Shown one piece after another: positions 1-9,111 of a stretch of DNA of 64,000 nt (position 1 is its first letter; each line of letters begins with the position of its first letter). This stretch comes from Bacteroides bouchesdurhonensis (GTDB taxonomy: Bacteria > Bacteroidota > Bacteroidia > Bacteroidales > Bacteroidaceae), in assembly GCF_900155865.1 (NCBI RefSeq), contig NZ_LT707006.1:1447626-1511625 (forward strand), given 5' to 3'. Below the pieces are notes generated by a model. That model was given only the letters and a program-made list of their open reading frames with translations. It had not been told where the DNA came from and searched no databases. Both the position numbers and the translations under genes were made by a program.

Positions 1-1296
1 ATCACCTTCTTCGTATTCGACTTCTCCCTGTGGCACTGTATGGTCATTGTCCATCCCGTTATAGAATCCCCAATGATCTATTCCTTTAGTTGCCAGGTTG
101 GGAACTACTGAAGTGCTATTATAATCAAATACATAACTAGCACGTTCGGTATCCTGTCCTTGAATTGTGATAGAATCTAATTTGGTTAGCGGTGTATTCT
201 CATTGTATGGAGTGATGTAAAATTCTATTTTCTTTATCAGACGGTTTGCTTGATCGTAGACTTCAACTGACCGGAGAGTTTCCTTATTTTCTTCATCCAT
301 GTGGAATAGTATTTTCCCGTTGCTGAATGAAATCTGTGATAAATATCTGGCGAAAGTAGATTCGGAGGTATAACGTGGCGCAGCTTGTATTCCTTCATGG
401 CTGGAACCTTTATACGTTTTCTCTCCATTCTTTAGTTTGTAGACCTCCGAGAATCCCGATGATTTCAGGGTTAGGGTAGGACCTTCTTGTAATTGCCTGT
501 CGTTGATGATGATAACGTCATTCATCGGCGATCCGAAACTAGTGATATGCTTCATATTCTGATAGGTGAAATTGATCTGCTTTCCTGAAACTGGTGCCTT
601 GATATAGTTACAAAGCCATTCGTTTACACAACCTCCCGAATTGTCCGATACTTGATAATCGCTTCCATCACCAAAATGATAAAGCCATCCTTTTTCGTCT
701 TTTACATTAAATGTTTTCAAGCTGGTGGCTGTATTCCCTTGAATATTCAGTGCCCTGTAGGGACGGGTGATAAACTCTCTGTCATTGTTGGCATAAAAGG
801 AACCACTGCCGTCGGCCAAGCGATAAGAGAACTGGTCGGGCTCTTCATCAATAAGTCCTTCTAGCATATGACTCAGATGGATTTTCTTTAGGTCATTATC
901 CGTTATGTCATTATAATGACGCTGTATAAACAGATATCCTTCTCCCTGTCGTTCATCGGGAAGTCCGTTGATATTCCTGACGATGGAGGGATTGGAAAAT
1001 AGACTCCATCCGGTGCCTACCCATCCGGAACCTTCATAAGGTTTCAAGCCGGAAGCGTGGTAAGATAAATAGAGTGGGAGAGTGAGCTCGCCTTCCTGTA
1101 TCTCAAAAATTGGAATCTTAATTTCTGGAAGACCTACGGAATAATTGACCGGATAATTGGCATATTTGGTTACAGATGTGCCTTCCGGGGAATGCTGAGT
1201 TACCGAAGGAAGGTCTATTTTGATGTTTTGTGCATGCAATGTATCGCAAACAAATACACATACAAAAAGAATTAGTAATTTTGTTATTGGTTTCAT
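1..1296 (-). CDS. SpvB/RHS-type secreted protein, N-terminal 432 residues (cut by window edge)
   Basis: I translated an open frame of 432 codons running off the left edge. It starts at ATG 1296 with a signal peptide ending near LHAQ. It continues with the Bacteroidetes RHS-type N-terminal pattern: a 'KYANYPVNYSVGLPEIKIPI' block, then 'LYLSYHASGLKP' and 'GTGWSL', followed by long beta-rich stretches. This is the same class as the 870-aa protein at 18008-20620, but the two are not close in sequence. The frame is open throughout and no stop was seen. It lies just downstream of the decayed cassette copy, as the other SpvB-like gene lies downstream of the intact cassette. Its C-terminus and any toxin partner are outside the window. 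Family assignment rests on pattern only; function is unknown, with a role in a secreted polymorphic toxin inferred. Confidence 0.72.
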   Translation of the reverse strand, partial: MKPITKLLILFVCVFVCDTLHAQNIKIDLPSVTQHSPEGTSVTKYANYPVNYSVGLPEIKIPIFEIQEGELTLPLYLSYHASGLKPYEGSGWVGTGWSLFSNPSIVRNINGLPDERQGEGYLFIQRHYNDITDNDLKKIHLSHMLEGLIDEEPDQFSYRLADGSGSFYANNDREFITRPYRALNIQGNTATSLKTFNVKDEKGWLYHFGDGSDYQVSDNSGGCVNEWLCNYIKAPVSGKQINFTYQNMKHITSFGSPMNDVIIINDRQLQEGPTLTLKSSGFSEVYKLKNGEKTYKGSSHEGIQAAPRYTSESTFARYLSQISFSNGKILFHMDEENKETLRSVEVYDQANRLIKKIEFYITPYNENTPLTKLDSITIQGQDTERASYVFDYNSTSVVPNLATKGIDHWGFYNGMDNDHTVPQGEVEYEEGD

Positions 1297-1340
1297 TATT
1301 AGTTATTGTTAAAGGATTGTACAATCTATTTAATCTGAGG

Positions 1341-1373
1341 TCGATGATGACTCTCAGGTTATTTGATAGCCAT
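1341..1373 (-). pseudogene. Remnant of smalltalk micropeptide gene
   Basis: The strand reads MAIK then stop, preceded by GGAGGTGTG as in the intact gene at 20726-20827. After a deletion of roughly six codons and a frameshift, a block encoding LRVII follows, matching LKVII of the intact peptide. The amidase and most of the HU gene are deleted beside it, so the leader joins the HU fragment directly. Confidence 0.6.
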
Positions 1374-1390
1374 AATTCTCACACCTCCTT

Positions 1391-1476
1391 TTCGCCAAGG
1401 CATAATACATATCGGGCTTCTCTTTGTCCAGCATATTCTTGCGAAGTACACTGATGAATGAAAAAACTTTTGCCAT
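1391..1476 (-). pseudogene. Fragment of HU-like DNA-binding protein gene (N-terminal 28 codons)
   Basis: The sequence is nearly identical to the first 28 codons of the intact HU-like gene at 21415-21903, with one Thr-to-Ile change at codon 8. Homology stops abruptly at 1391, where the rest of HU and the whole amidase gene are missing. The leader upstream (1477-1640) is almost unchanged from that of the intact copy. Confidence 0.85.
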
Positions 1477-1516
1477 AATTCTTTTTTTTGATTTTGAAAT
1501 AAGTTGAATCTATTCT

Positions 1517-1555
1517 CTTCGTCACAAGTGGTTCCTTGCTTATGACACTACGAAG
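1517..1555 (-). promoter_or_regulatory. Hairpin in the HU leader, decayed copy
   Basis: This is the same imperfect hairpin as at 21944-21982, identical in sequence, with outer arms CTTCG/CGAAG and an inner CAAG/CTTG stem. It has survived although the gene it precedes is reduced to 28 codons. Confidence 0.35.
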
Positions 1556-1642
1556 GTAGGGGCTTGCGAAAGGCTACTGTCCCGATTTGTCAGCAGATGT
1601 CCGGCTTTGTCCAAAAATGTATCTTATTGTCTTTTTTCGAAG

Positions 1643-1770
1643 AAGAAAAAGAGGAGAAGAAGTTTGATATGAGAGCTTATGACAAGTCGGAGTTGGCATT
1701 GCTTTATTGTCCCGGACGTACAGTTGAGACTGCTCTTAAAACGTTGGTCAGATGGATTAAGGGATGCGGA
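1643..1770 (+). pseudogene. Fragment of DUF4248 gene lacking promoter and start
   Basis: It matches codons of the intact gene at 22152-22388 up to the 'RWIKGCG' block, then jumps straight into the 22-bp repeat array. The promoter and ATG of the intact copy (about 84 bp, 22074-22157) are missing. The deletion joins two short AAGAAGAAA repeats that flank the lost segment in the intact copy. The remnant should not be expressed from its own promoter. Confidence 0.8.
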
Positions 1771-1943
1771 CATCTCTTGCTCATTTCTAGTACTTCTCTT
1801 GGTCATTTCTAGTACTACTCTTGCTCGTTTCTAGTACTTCTCTTAGTAAACTGTTGTACTTCTATCCGTCCGTTCTTGTACTTGACCGGCTTCACTCTTC
1901 TACATGATTGTCACCTTTCTAGTACTTAATCAGTTCATTCTTA
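1771..1943 (+). repeat. 22-bp-period GTAC repeat array (decayed cassette copy)
   Basis: Seven anchors occur at exactly 22-bp intervals: GTAC at 1790, 1812, 1834, 1856, 1878 and 1922, and CTAC at 1900. Each unit reads roughly GTAC-WTCTC-(variable)-TTCTW. It is the counterpart of the eight-unit array at 22461-22658. Confidence 0.85.
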
Positions 1944-2069
1944 TTAGATTTCCGTTTTTGTCCGGTTGTGAGATTTGTATCATATTATGACTGGTTTATT
2001 ACCGCCTTTACCGGATCAAACCAGCCCTTTGGGAAGGTTGATTTGACGGACTCTCACTCTCACTCTCAC

Positions 2070-2776
2070 TTAACGCCCCTTTGAGAGTGATTTTTTTTAG
2101 TTTATGATATGCATCTCCTTGTTTTTCAAGATGTTTGGTCTCTATCAGTTGAAGCAGATACCGATATAAACTACTATCGGCTATATTATCTGAGAGTGCT
2201 TTTTCTTTGATTTCCTTGAGGGTGAAGTAATCGGAAAGCATGTTGGATATTTTGCCTGTCCGGAACCCGTTTTATAGTCTGTCGATACAGGCTCATGGTG
2301 GAGGGAGTTGCGGAGTACATCATCGTGCTTGCCATTATCCTGTTTGATTGCGCACGAAATAGGTATCCAGCTCGGTGGCGGTAGAGGATAACACTTTTTC
2401 ATCATTTATTGACATATCCTCTTCTTGCTACAGGGTGTTTTCGGGGGAAACAAACGTATAAGTGAGAGTTGAGAGTGAGAGTGGCGGATTGGCTCCTTTT
2501 TGAGGGGTATATGACAAGTCAATGTGCTGATAACCAGAAGATAAATCTCTTTGTGATTCTTGAAAGGAATTACTCTCACTTATAATTTTTACTCTCATTA
2601 TCGAAATCAGTTTTTCTAATTCTTCTTTAGAAAATTCTTTATGCCTAGCACTCCTTCCCAATGCCAGCATCGATTCGTGGCGGTTGCCTTGTCCCATACG
2701 CAAGAACATGGTTGGGTGATGCGCGCGCACTACAGATCGCAGGGATGTGTTGCGATGCGTTCCAGTGTTTGTTGTA
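2070..2776 (-). pseudogene. Remnant of VirE_N/DUF3987 gene
   Basis: Several blocks match the intact gene at 22786-25227, in order but separated by internal deletions. From left to right these are the C-terminal winged-helix-like end (2070-2260, stop codon lost), a short middle block (2266-2365), the linker region (2385-2680) and a piece of the N-terminal domain (2680-2776). Frames do not connect between blocks. About 0.7 kb of 2.4 kb remains. Confidence 0.85.
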
Positions 2777-2831
2777 AATCAATAGGCTATCATCTATTCA
2801 TGTTAAACCACAGGACGTGTAAGAGAATAGA

Positions 2832-2865
2832 AAGGGCTGGATTCCTTGTTTGAAATCCAGCCCTT
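2832..2865 (-). terminator. Terminator hairpin at end of the SusCD operon
   Basis: The perfect 12-bp stem AAGGGCTGGATT/AATCCAGCCCTT has a 10-nt loop and lies 29 nt past the stop of the DUF1735 gene. It is GC-rich against an AT-rich background but has no long U tract. It marks the end of the operon before any enzyme gene. Confidence 0.7.
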
Positions 2866-2893
2866 CTCTATGTTAATGAATAGCTACTTTGTC

Positions 2894-3913
2894 TTACCAT
2901 TGAATAGCCTGATCCTCATCCGGAATCAATGGGTTGATCTGACGTTCCATTGTCATGGAGCCTTTTACTTCGTAAGTCATCGGGTACTTCTTATTAGAAG
3001 TAACATCCGTGTACTTATAACTGATTTGCAGTGTAGTAAGATGGCGTTCCATATATTTGATGGTTTCGTGCTGAACGACTCTTTTTTCGTACGTACATTC
3101 ACCCAACGGTTCAATATTGGTTTTCTTTTCTCCAACCTCATTCGGGTCACCATATACTCTCAACTTTCCTTTAATAGTTCCATCAGCGTCCTCCGTGCCC
3201 TCTTGGAACTCGACAAACACTTTATATCTGGAACGTTCCTCTTCTTCTTTCCAAGTGGAACCTGCATAGAAGAAAATGGTATTCTCATCCACCACACGCG
3301 CTTCACGTGTATCTACCTTTGCGGGATCTGACGACGTTCCTTCGATGTAAATGTTCATCAGCGTGGTGTTGTAAGTTCCGGAATAGTTATTGAACAGGTT
3401 CACTCCCAACAGTGCTTTATAACGTCCTTTATACTTGTTTGGCATGTAAGAAGGATCTTCGTCAATGGTTAACGGAAGCACATATTTATCATCCAATTCC
3501 AACCCGGTAAAGTCGAAAGTGATAGGATAGAGCTGTATGCTCTCTCCTGCAGGGATATGGCAAACATTTGATTCAAAAGAATAATGTTTTTCTGCAAGGG
3601 GGACATACCAGATGTCCTGACGGTCTGCAGGGAATCTCGCTTGATTAAGTGTACGGAGCGTATCCTCATCCACACTTATTTTCACGTCGACATTCTTATC
3701 GTTAGTTTTCGAACCGCTGACAATGACCGGCAATTGGTATATTCCCACCCCGTTCGGTTGGTAGCGCACATAAATTTCACTCAGACCGTTGTCTCCTACG
3801 GGTGCTTTGAAAGAAATGGTCTGCTGGTAAAGTTCATCTTTCCATTCGTCATTGCAAGCACTGAACATTGCGCTGACACCCAGCATCATTCCTAAAATGT
3901 ATAATTTTCTCAT
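2894..3913 (-). CDS. DUF1735-type surface lipoprotein of SusCD operon
   Basis: This 339-aa protein starts at ATG 3913. An ATG 48 nt upstream is in frame, but starting at 3913 gives a clean lipoprotein signal (MRKLYILGMMLGVSAMFSAC) and leaves a 29-nt gap to susD. The N-terminal half after the lipobox Cys resembles the DUF1735 (BT_3987-like) beta-sandwich domain; the C-terminal half is of the kind often called DUF4973. Proteins of this type sit at the end of susC-susD operons and are thought to bind glycans at the cell surface. No catalytic motif is visible. It is the last gene of the operon, followed by a strong hairpin. The ligand cannot be inferred from sequence. Confidence 0.8.
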   Translation of the reverse strand: MRKLYILGMMLGVSAMFSACNDEWKDELYQQTISFKAPVGDNGLSEIYVRYQPNGVGIYQLPVIVSGSKTNDKNVDVKISVDEDTLRTLNQARFPADRQDIWYVPLAEKHYSFESNVCHIPAGESIQLYPITFDFTGLELDDKYVLPLTIDEDPSYMPNKYKGRYKALLGVNLFNNYSGTYNTTLMNIYIEGTSSDPAKVDTREARVVDENTIFFYAGSTWKEEEERSRYKVFVEFQEGTEDADGTIKGKLRVYGDPNEVGEKKTNIEPLGECTYEKRVVQHETIKYMERHLTTLQISYKYTDVTSNKKYPMTYEVKGSMTMERQINPLIPDEDQAIQW

Positions 3914-3942
3914 ATTGATTTTTTGCTTTATTAATGATAACA

Positions 3943-5982
3943 CTAATTGTAATACTCCCAACCTGGAGCCTGTGACAGATTCTTGTTCCGTTTCAGTTCA
4001 TCGAAGCTGATAGGCCAGAAATACTGTTTACGAGAGAAAGAAGTCTGCAACTCTGCTACTCTGACCGGCAGATAAAACATATCTTTGTAATTCTCATTCA
4101 TTAGCGTGTTACAGCCGTAGATTTGTTCACCTTCATGCTCTTCCACAATTTTCCAACGACGCAAGTCGTAGTAACGCTGGGTTTCTCCAAAGAATTCAAC
4201 TTGACGTTCATGAACGATTCTTTCAAAGAATTTCGTCGGGCTCTCATATACATCATCGTCATAGTCAGGAACTCCGGCACGCATACGGACCGGTTTCACT
4301 CCGCGGCGCATCTCTTCCTTGTCACGGAAGATGTCGTAAGTCTTGCTTCCGTCCCATGAAGCCACCTGATAGTGTTTTCCTTCGGTAATATTATTCAGTG
4401 CTTCTGCATACATCAACAGTATGTCGGCATAACGAAGTGTCGGTTCCACTTTCTTGTAGATAGAGCCTCCCCATTTGGCACAATCGTTCGGGTTTACATA
4501 TTTCATGATACCGATACCGGTAATACACCAGTTATCAGATCCGTTGATACGTCCGTCGGTTGCTCCGCGATAATACCAGATTTGTCTGTTTCTTGAGTCC
4601 TTTCCGCCTTCTTCCGTAATACTAAGCGCATTCCACAAAGCTCCGTTGAAAGCTACAGAAGCATAGAAACGAGGTTCGCGGTTAGTGTATCCCCACCATA
4701 CGCCATTTTTTACGTGGTCGTACTTATGCTCATTCTTGTTCTCATCGTTTGTGTACTTTCCTTTCCACAATTCGTAGCATTCCGGGTCAAATGGATCACC
4801 ATTAGCCATGGCATAAGCTTCACTCTGTTTTAGGGTTATTCCATGTACATTCCATCCTCCAAACGTTCCCGGCAACTGATGTTTTACGAAATCTGCCATG
4901 GTGTTATCTGTTGATAAGTCATTGTTGTCACCATTGGTTCCCCGGGTAAAGATAAGTTCTGGATTTTCGGCAGCATAAATGTCACCATTGAAAATAGAAC
5001 GATATGATTCAAACGGATCGATATTCGCCCAACCATTCGGGAAGTTCTCGTTGGAATAAATTTCATGATAGGGCGGTTCGATAGTAGTCGGATAAGCCTC
5101 GTCTGTACTAATCGGACGTTTTTCAAAAGTATAAAGTTTATAGAGACCGCTCGCTTCCGAGTACTCAATCATGTCTCTGGCGGCAGCAGCAGCTTTTGCC
5201 CATTTCTCTTCATCATATTCTTGTGGGATCAACTGTTTACCATCCATATTGACAAAGTCTGCCATCTCTGTATTGCCGTTTGCTAGCGGGCTGGCAGCAT
5301 AGAGGAATACCTTGGCACGTACAGCCAGTGCAGCTCCTTTCGTCGGACGGGCAATATTCAGGTTGTCGCGTTTCTCGAACAACTCAGTAGCCGCAATTTC
5401 CAGTTCAGAGGTAATGAATTCTACGCATTCGTCATAAGTGTTACGTGGATACGCCAACTCGTCATACGATTTTGTATAGTCGGCTCCTTCCGGTGGAAGA
5501 ATAGGTATCGGACCGAATTTTCTTAGCAGCATCCAGTAGAAATAAGCACGTAAGAAACGAGCCTGACCTCTTACATCCGTTACTTCCTCTGGTGTGAGAT
5601 CATCATTCTCATGTAACTCATTCAGTAGGATAGAGGCCTGATAGATTCCGTCATATGACCATTTCCATGCGTTTTGGCCACCAATGGAATTCAGGTATTC
5701 GCCGCGTTTGAATTTGGCAAAACGATCTCCTCGTTCATTGAATACTTGGTCATCTGAGAAATTGAAAGGACATACGTCACTGTGTCCTACCTCCAGATTA
5801 TCTCCTTGCAGGCGGCTGTAACAGAATGACAGCCATTGAAGTGTATAATCTTTATCCGAAAAGATGCGTTCTGTAGACTGCTGATCTCTGAAATAGCGAT
5901 CTACATTCAGGTAATCGGAGCAGGAAGAGAGTCCCAAACCGAGCACCACCGCTCCCAATATAATGTATTTATTTTTTTTCAT
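3943..5982 (-). CDS. RagB/SusD family nutrient-binding outer-membrane lipoprotein
   Basis: This 679-aa protein begins with a lipoprotein signal ending LGLSSC, followed by SDYLNVDRYF. It has typical SusD features: TPR-like helices in the N-terminal half ('QARFLRAYFYWMLLRKFGPI' near residue 140) and a C-terminal region with 'RYADILLMYAEALN' and 'ERQVEFFGETQRYYDLRRWK', ending in a Trp/Tyr-rich tail. SusD proteins form the lid that delivers oligosaccharides to the partner SusC channel. The susC stop lies 22 nt upstream, so the two are co-transcribed. At about 680 aa it is longer than starch SusD (about 550) but within the range of the family. Confidence 0.95.
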   Translation of the reverse strand: MKKNKYIILGAVVLGLGLSSCSDYLNVDRYFRDQQSTERIFSDKDYTLQWLSFCYSRLQGDNLEVGHSDVCPFNFSDDQVFNERGDRFAKFKRGEYLNSIGGQNAWKWSYDGIYQASILLNELHENDDLTPEEVTDVRGQARFLRAYFYWMLLRKFGPIPILPPEGADYTKSYDELAYPRNTYDECVEFITSELEIAATELFEKRDNLNIARPTKGAALAVRAKVFLYAASPLANGNTEMADFVNMDGKQLIPQEYDEEKWAKAAAAARDMIEYSEASGLYKLYTFEKRPISTDEAYPTTIEPPYHEIYSNENFPNGWANIDPFESYRSIFNGDIYAAENPELIFTRGTNGDNNDLSTDNTMADFVKHQLPGTFGGWNVHGITLKQSEAYAMANGDPFDPECYELWKGKYTNDENKNEHKYDHVKNGVWWGYTNREPRFYASVAFNGALWNALSITEEGGKDSRNRQIWYYRGATDGRINGSDNWCITGIGIMKYVNPNDCAKWGGSIYKKVEPTLRYADILLMYAEALNNITEGKHYQVASWDGSKTYDIFRDKEEMRRGVKPVRMRAGVPDYDDDVYESPTKFFERIVHERQVEFFGETQRYYDLRRWKIVEEHEGEQIYGCNTLMNENYKDMFYLPVRVAELQTSFSRKQYFWPISFDELKRNKNLSQAPGWEYYN

Positions 5983-6004
5983 AACTTTTCTTTTAATGAT
6001 TGTT

Positions 6005-9000
6005 TTAGATTCCTATAGTTAATCCGATGGTAACAGTTTTAGATAACGGATATTGTTGTCCGTTAGAACTACCCAATTCCGGATCCCAAAGCTTGAAGCT
6101 AGAGAAAGTCAACAGATTTGTTCCCATCAAGTAGAGACGTACGCGGTCTAAATGAAGCTTATTGACAAATTGTTTAGGGATACTGTAACCGATTTCTACA
6201 TTCTTCAAACGCATGTATGAACCGTTACGCAGCCAATAAGTAGAAGGACGATAGTTGTTGCTGTTGCCACCATAACTCAGACGTGGGTATTTAGCATTCG
6301 GATCTTCGTTGGTTCCTAATGACCAGTAGTTACCGACTACATCTGTCAGGATATTACCCCAAGACTTATCTCTGAATGGGTATACTGTAAATCCGTCGAT
6401 AAAGAAGGATGACTTACCGGCTCCTTGGAAGTGAACGTTGACGTCAAATCCTTTCCATTGAGCAGATATACCGAAACCGTAGATCAGGTTAGGACGGGTA
6501 GTCGCACCGATAGGCACTTCGTCATCTGAGTTAATTACACCGTCACCATTTACGTCTTTGTACTTGATATCTCCCGGCATGATGCCTGAGCCTTGTGACG
6601 GTCTGTTACGGATTTCTTCGTAATCTTTGAATAGTCCTTCAGCTATCAGACCACGTGCCTGGTCTACTCGGAAACCGTATTTCATCTTATACGGATAACG
6701 GCTGTTCTCTTCGTCATACTCCTTGATTTCATTCTTGCTATAAGTCATGTTGGCACGTACTGTAAGGTCTACTTGCCCCAGTTTCTGCTTATAAGCGATG
6801 TTACCGTCAAAACCTTCAGACAGAACGGATCCTACGTTAGCGAAAGGTTTTGTAGAGATATGGTTCAGACCGATGATCTGAGGAAGGAAACTGCGCACCA
6901 TATAAATACCGTCACGTTGTTCGTGGAAGTAGTCGATAGTACCGCTGAATTTGTCGTCGAACAAAGAGAAGTCAAGTCCGAGGTCATGCTTCTTGGCAAT
7001 TTCCCAAGAGATATTTCTGGATGCGATTCTCGAATAAGTCAAGCCCGGATAATAATAGTTGCTTGTACCGATGTCACCATAATAGTATCCGTCTTCATCC
7101 CAAGTTCCAAATTTCTCCACGTAAGGGAAACGGGTTCCTACATTGTCGTTACCTACCTTACCGTAAGAGTAGCGTAATTTGAACATATTCAGCCACTTGA
7201 GGTTCTTCTTGATGATTGCCTCTTCAGCGATGTTCCATGCTACTGAATAAGCAGGGAAGAATCCAAACTGGTGTCCTGTAGCGAAATTCTCAGAGCCGTT
7301 GTAACCGAAGTTAAAGTCAAAGAAGTAGCGGTATTTCCATCCATAGGTAAAACGTCCGGCAAATCCCTGGTGACGGTTCTGGATACTTTGTACAATTTTA
7401 TCATAGCTGTTTGTGTTGCTATTATGAGACGTATTGGTAGTCTTATCTTGTGTGTACTTTAATACTCCTCCTACCATATGGTCACCAAACGTGCGGTTGT
7501 AGTGTAACTCTGCCTCCAGATATTCCTTCCGTTGTCCGCTTGAGTACATTGTTCCATTCATCAGTTGTTCCGTTTCTATTCTTCTGAATTGGAGTTCACC
7601 GTCGGAGGTACGCTGACGTTCTGCCATCCAGCTTTCAGGCCATTTGTAACGGTTGTCACCATTGTCTGTATAAGTATCGAATCCGAAACGTCCGTAGAAC
7701 TTCAATCCCTTAGTGATAAATTTAAGATCTTGTTCGAGATTTGCTGTAGTCTGAATCTTATTCTTCCATGTTTCCTGGTATCCTTGCTGAGTGGTCAGTA
7801 CCCAAGGGTTTCTTTGGCCTCCATTACCGACAGCTGCCCATTTTCCGTCACTGTATTGTACCGGAGAAGCAATGGGGCTGTATCCCAACAGTGAATTCCA
7901 GATTTCATGATACTGGCTTCCCGGCAGATTCTGCTTGTCCAAAGAGCCAGCTACACCAACTTTCAACAATGTGGTTTTTGTCAGGTCTATGTCCACATTC
8001 ATACGGTAATTCCAACGGTGATAGTTGGCATTGGTGTTATAGTCTGTCATAGCACGATCTGTCTCGTACATACCACCTTCATTTACATAACTAGCAGAAA
8101 TGAAATAGCGAGCTACCGTACCACCACCGGTCAGGTCTATGTTTGCACGATAAGTGGGAGCACCTTTTTTCAAGATTAAATTCATCCAGTCCACATTCGG
8201 GAAAAGATCCTGGTCCAGACCGTTTTCAAACAGTCTCAGATCGCTATCAGAATAAGCCGGCGCTTGGCTACGGGTAATCAAAGCCTCATTCATCATACGG
8301 GCATATGTAGGACCGTCTACAAATTCCGGAGTTTTGGTACGTGTGCTATACGAAGTTTCCACCTTGGCATTCACACGCGTTTTTCCTTCTTTACCGCGTT
8401 TAGTGGTAATCAGGACAACACCATTTGCACCGCGAGAACCATAGATAGCAGTTGCAGAGGCATCTTTCAAAACAGAGAAATCTTGGATATCTTCCACATT
8501 GATCTCATTCATGTCACGTTCAAAACCATCGACCAGTACCAATGCACTACCGCCAGCACCGAAAGTGGAGATACCGCGGATCCAGAACTCGGAAATGTTG
8601 TTACCTGGCTGTCCTGAAGTTTGGCGTGCCATAATACCCGCTACGTTACCTGCAAGGGCATTTGTGATACTTGCCGTAGGAGTACGTAACTGAGATACAT
8701 CGACAGTGGTAACGGCACCCGTCATGGTTATCTTTTTCTGGGCACCCGTTCCTGTAATAACGACTTCATCAATTGCCGTTGCTTTGGTCTCAGCCATGAC
8801 TACGTTGATATTCTTTTTATCTTTGACGAAAATTTCCTGCTTGTCAAAGCCTACATAAGAAAAGACCAGATAAGAATAATTGGGGACCTTAATCTTATAA
8901 CGTCCGTCTATGTCAGTTATCGCACCGAAGCCCGGCACATTTTTCACCGTCACGTTCACACCCACTAGAGGCTCATTCCTTGCATCTGTGACGATTCCCG

Positions 9001-9094
9001 TCACTTCAAGTTTTTCTTGCTCGTTTTGAGCGTAGGCTGTAGTTGTCCAGCCTACTATCAATAAAAATAGTAAGATTATATTTCTCATATTCAT
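6005..9094 (-). CDS. SusC/RagA family TonB-linked outer-membrane channel
   Basis: This is a 1029-aa protein; a second ATG at 9088 is equally possible. It has a signal peptide ending TAYAQ, then a carboxypeptidase-regulatory-like domain (about residues 30-105) with 'VGVNVTVKNVPGFGAITDIDG', then the plug domain. The plug carries the SusC hallmarks 'GTGAQKKITMTGAVTTV', 'VLVDGFERDMNEIN' and 'VLKDASATAIYGSRGANGVV'. A long beta-barrel follows, ending in 'LSKTVTIGLTIGI'. SusC proteins import glycan oligomers with energy from TonB-ExbBD. It lies between the IPT/NHL lipoprotein gene (17 nt away) and susD. No N-terminal STN domain is present, so an anti-sigma signalling role is unlikely. Confidence 0.96.
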   Translation of the reverse strand: MNMRNIILLFLLIVGWTTTAYAQNEQEKLEVTGIVTDARNEPLVGVNVTVKNVPGFGAITDIDGRYKIKVPNYSYLVFSYVGFDKQEIFVKDKKNINVVMAETKATAIDEVVITGTGAQKKITMTGAVTTVDVSQLRTPTASITNALAGNVAGIMARQTSGQPGNNISEFWIRGISTFGAGGSALVLVDGFERDMNEINVEDIQDFSVLKDASATAIYGSRGANGVVLITTKRGKEGKTRVNAKVETSYSTRTKTPEFVDGPTYARMMNEALITRSQAPAYSDSDLRLFENGLDQDLFPNVDWMNLILKKGAPTYRANIDLTGGGTVARYFISASYVNEGGMYETDRAMTDYNTNANYHRWNYRMNVDIDLTKTTLLKVGVAGSLDKQNLPGSQYHEIWNSLLGYSPIASPVQYSDGKWAAVGNGGQRNPWVLTTQQGYQETWKNKIQTTANLEQDLKFITKGLKFYGRFGFDTYTDNGDNRYKWPESWMAERQRTSDGELQFRRIETEQLMNGTMYSSGQRKEYLEAELHYNRTFGDHMVGGVLKYTQDKTTNTSHNSNTNSYDKIVQSIQNRHQGFAGRFTYGWKYRYFFDFNFGYNGSENFATGHQFGFFPAYSVAWNIAEEAIIKKNLKWLNMFKLRYSYGKVGNDNVGTRFPYVEKFGTWDEDGYYYGDIGTSNYYYPGLTYSRIASRNISWEIAKKHDLGLDFSLFDDKFSGTIDYFHEQRDGIYMVRSFLPQIIGLNHISTKPFANVGSVLSEGFDGNIAYKQKLGQVDLTVRANMTYSKNEIKEYDEENSRYPYKMKYGFRVDQARGLIAEGLFKDYEEIRNRPSQGSGIMPGDIKYKDVNGDGVINSDDEVPIGATTRPNLIYGFGISAQWKGFDVNVHFQGAGKSSFFIDGFTVYPFRDKSWGNILTDVVGNYWSLGTNEDPNAKYPRLSYGGNSNNYRPSTYWLRNGSYMRLKNVEIGYSIPKQFVNKLHLDRVRLYLMGTNLLTFSSFKLWDPELGSSNGQQYPLSKTVTIGLTIGI

Positions 9095-9111
9095 TTGTGT
9101 TTTAGATAGTA

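Noticed and set aside
2051..2072. CTCACT hexamer microsatellite at the end of the VirE_N genes (also 22767-22786)
   Set aside because: Only three to four units. It lies at or past the stop codon in the intact gene, so a phase-variation role is unlikely.
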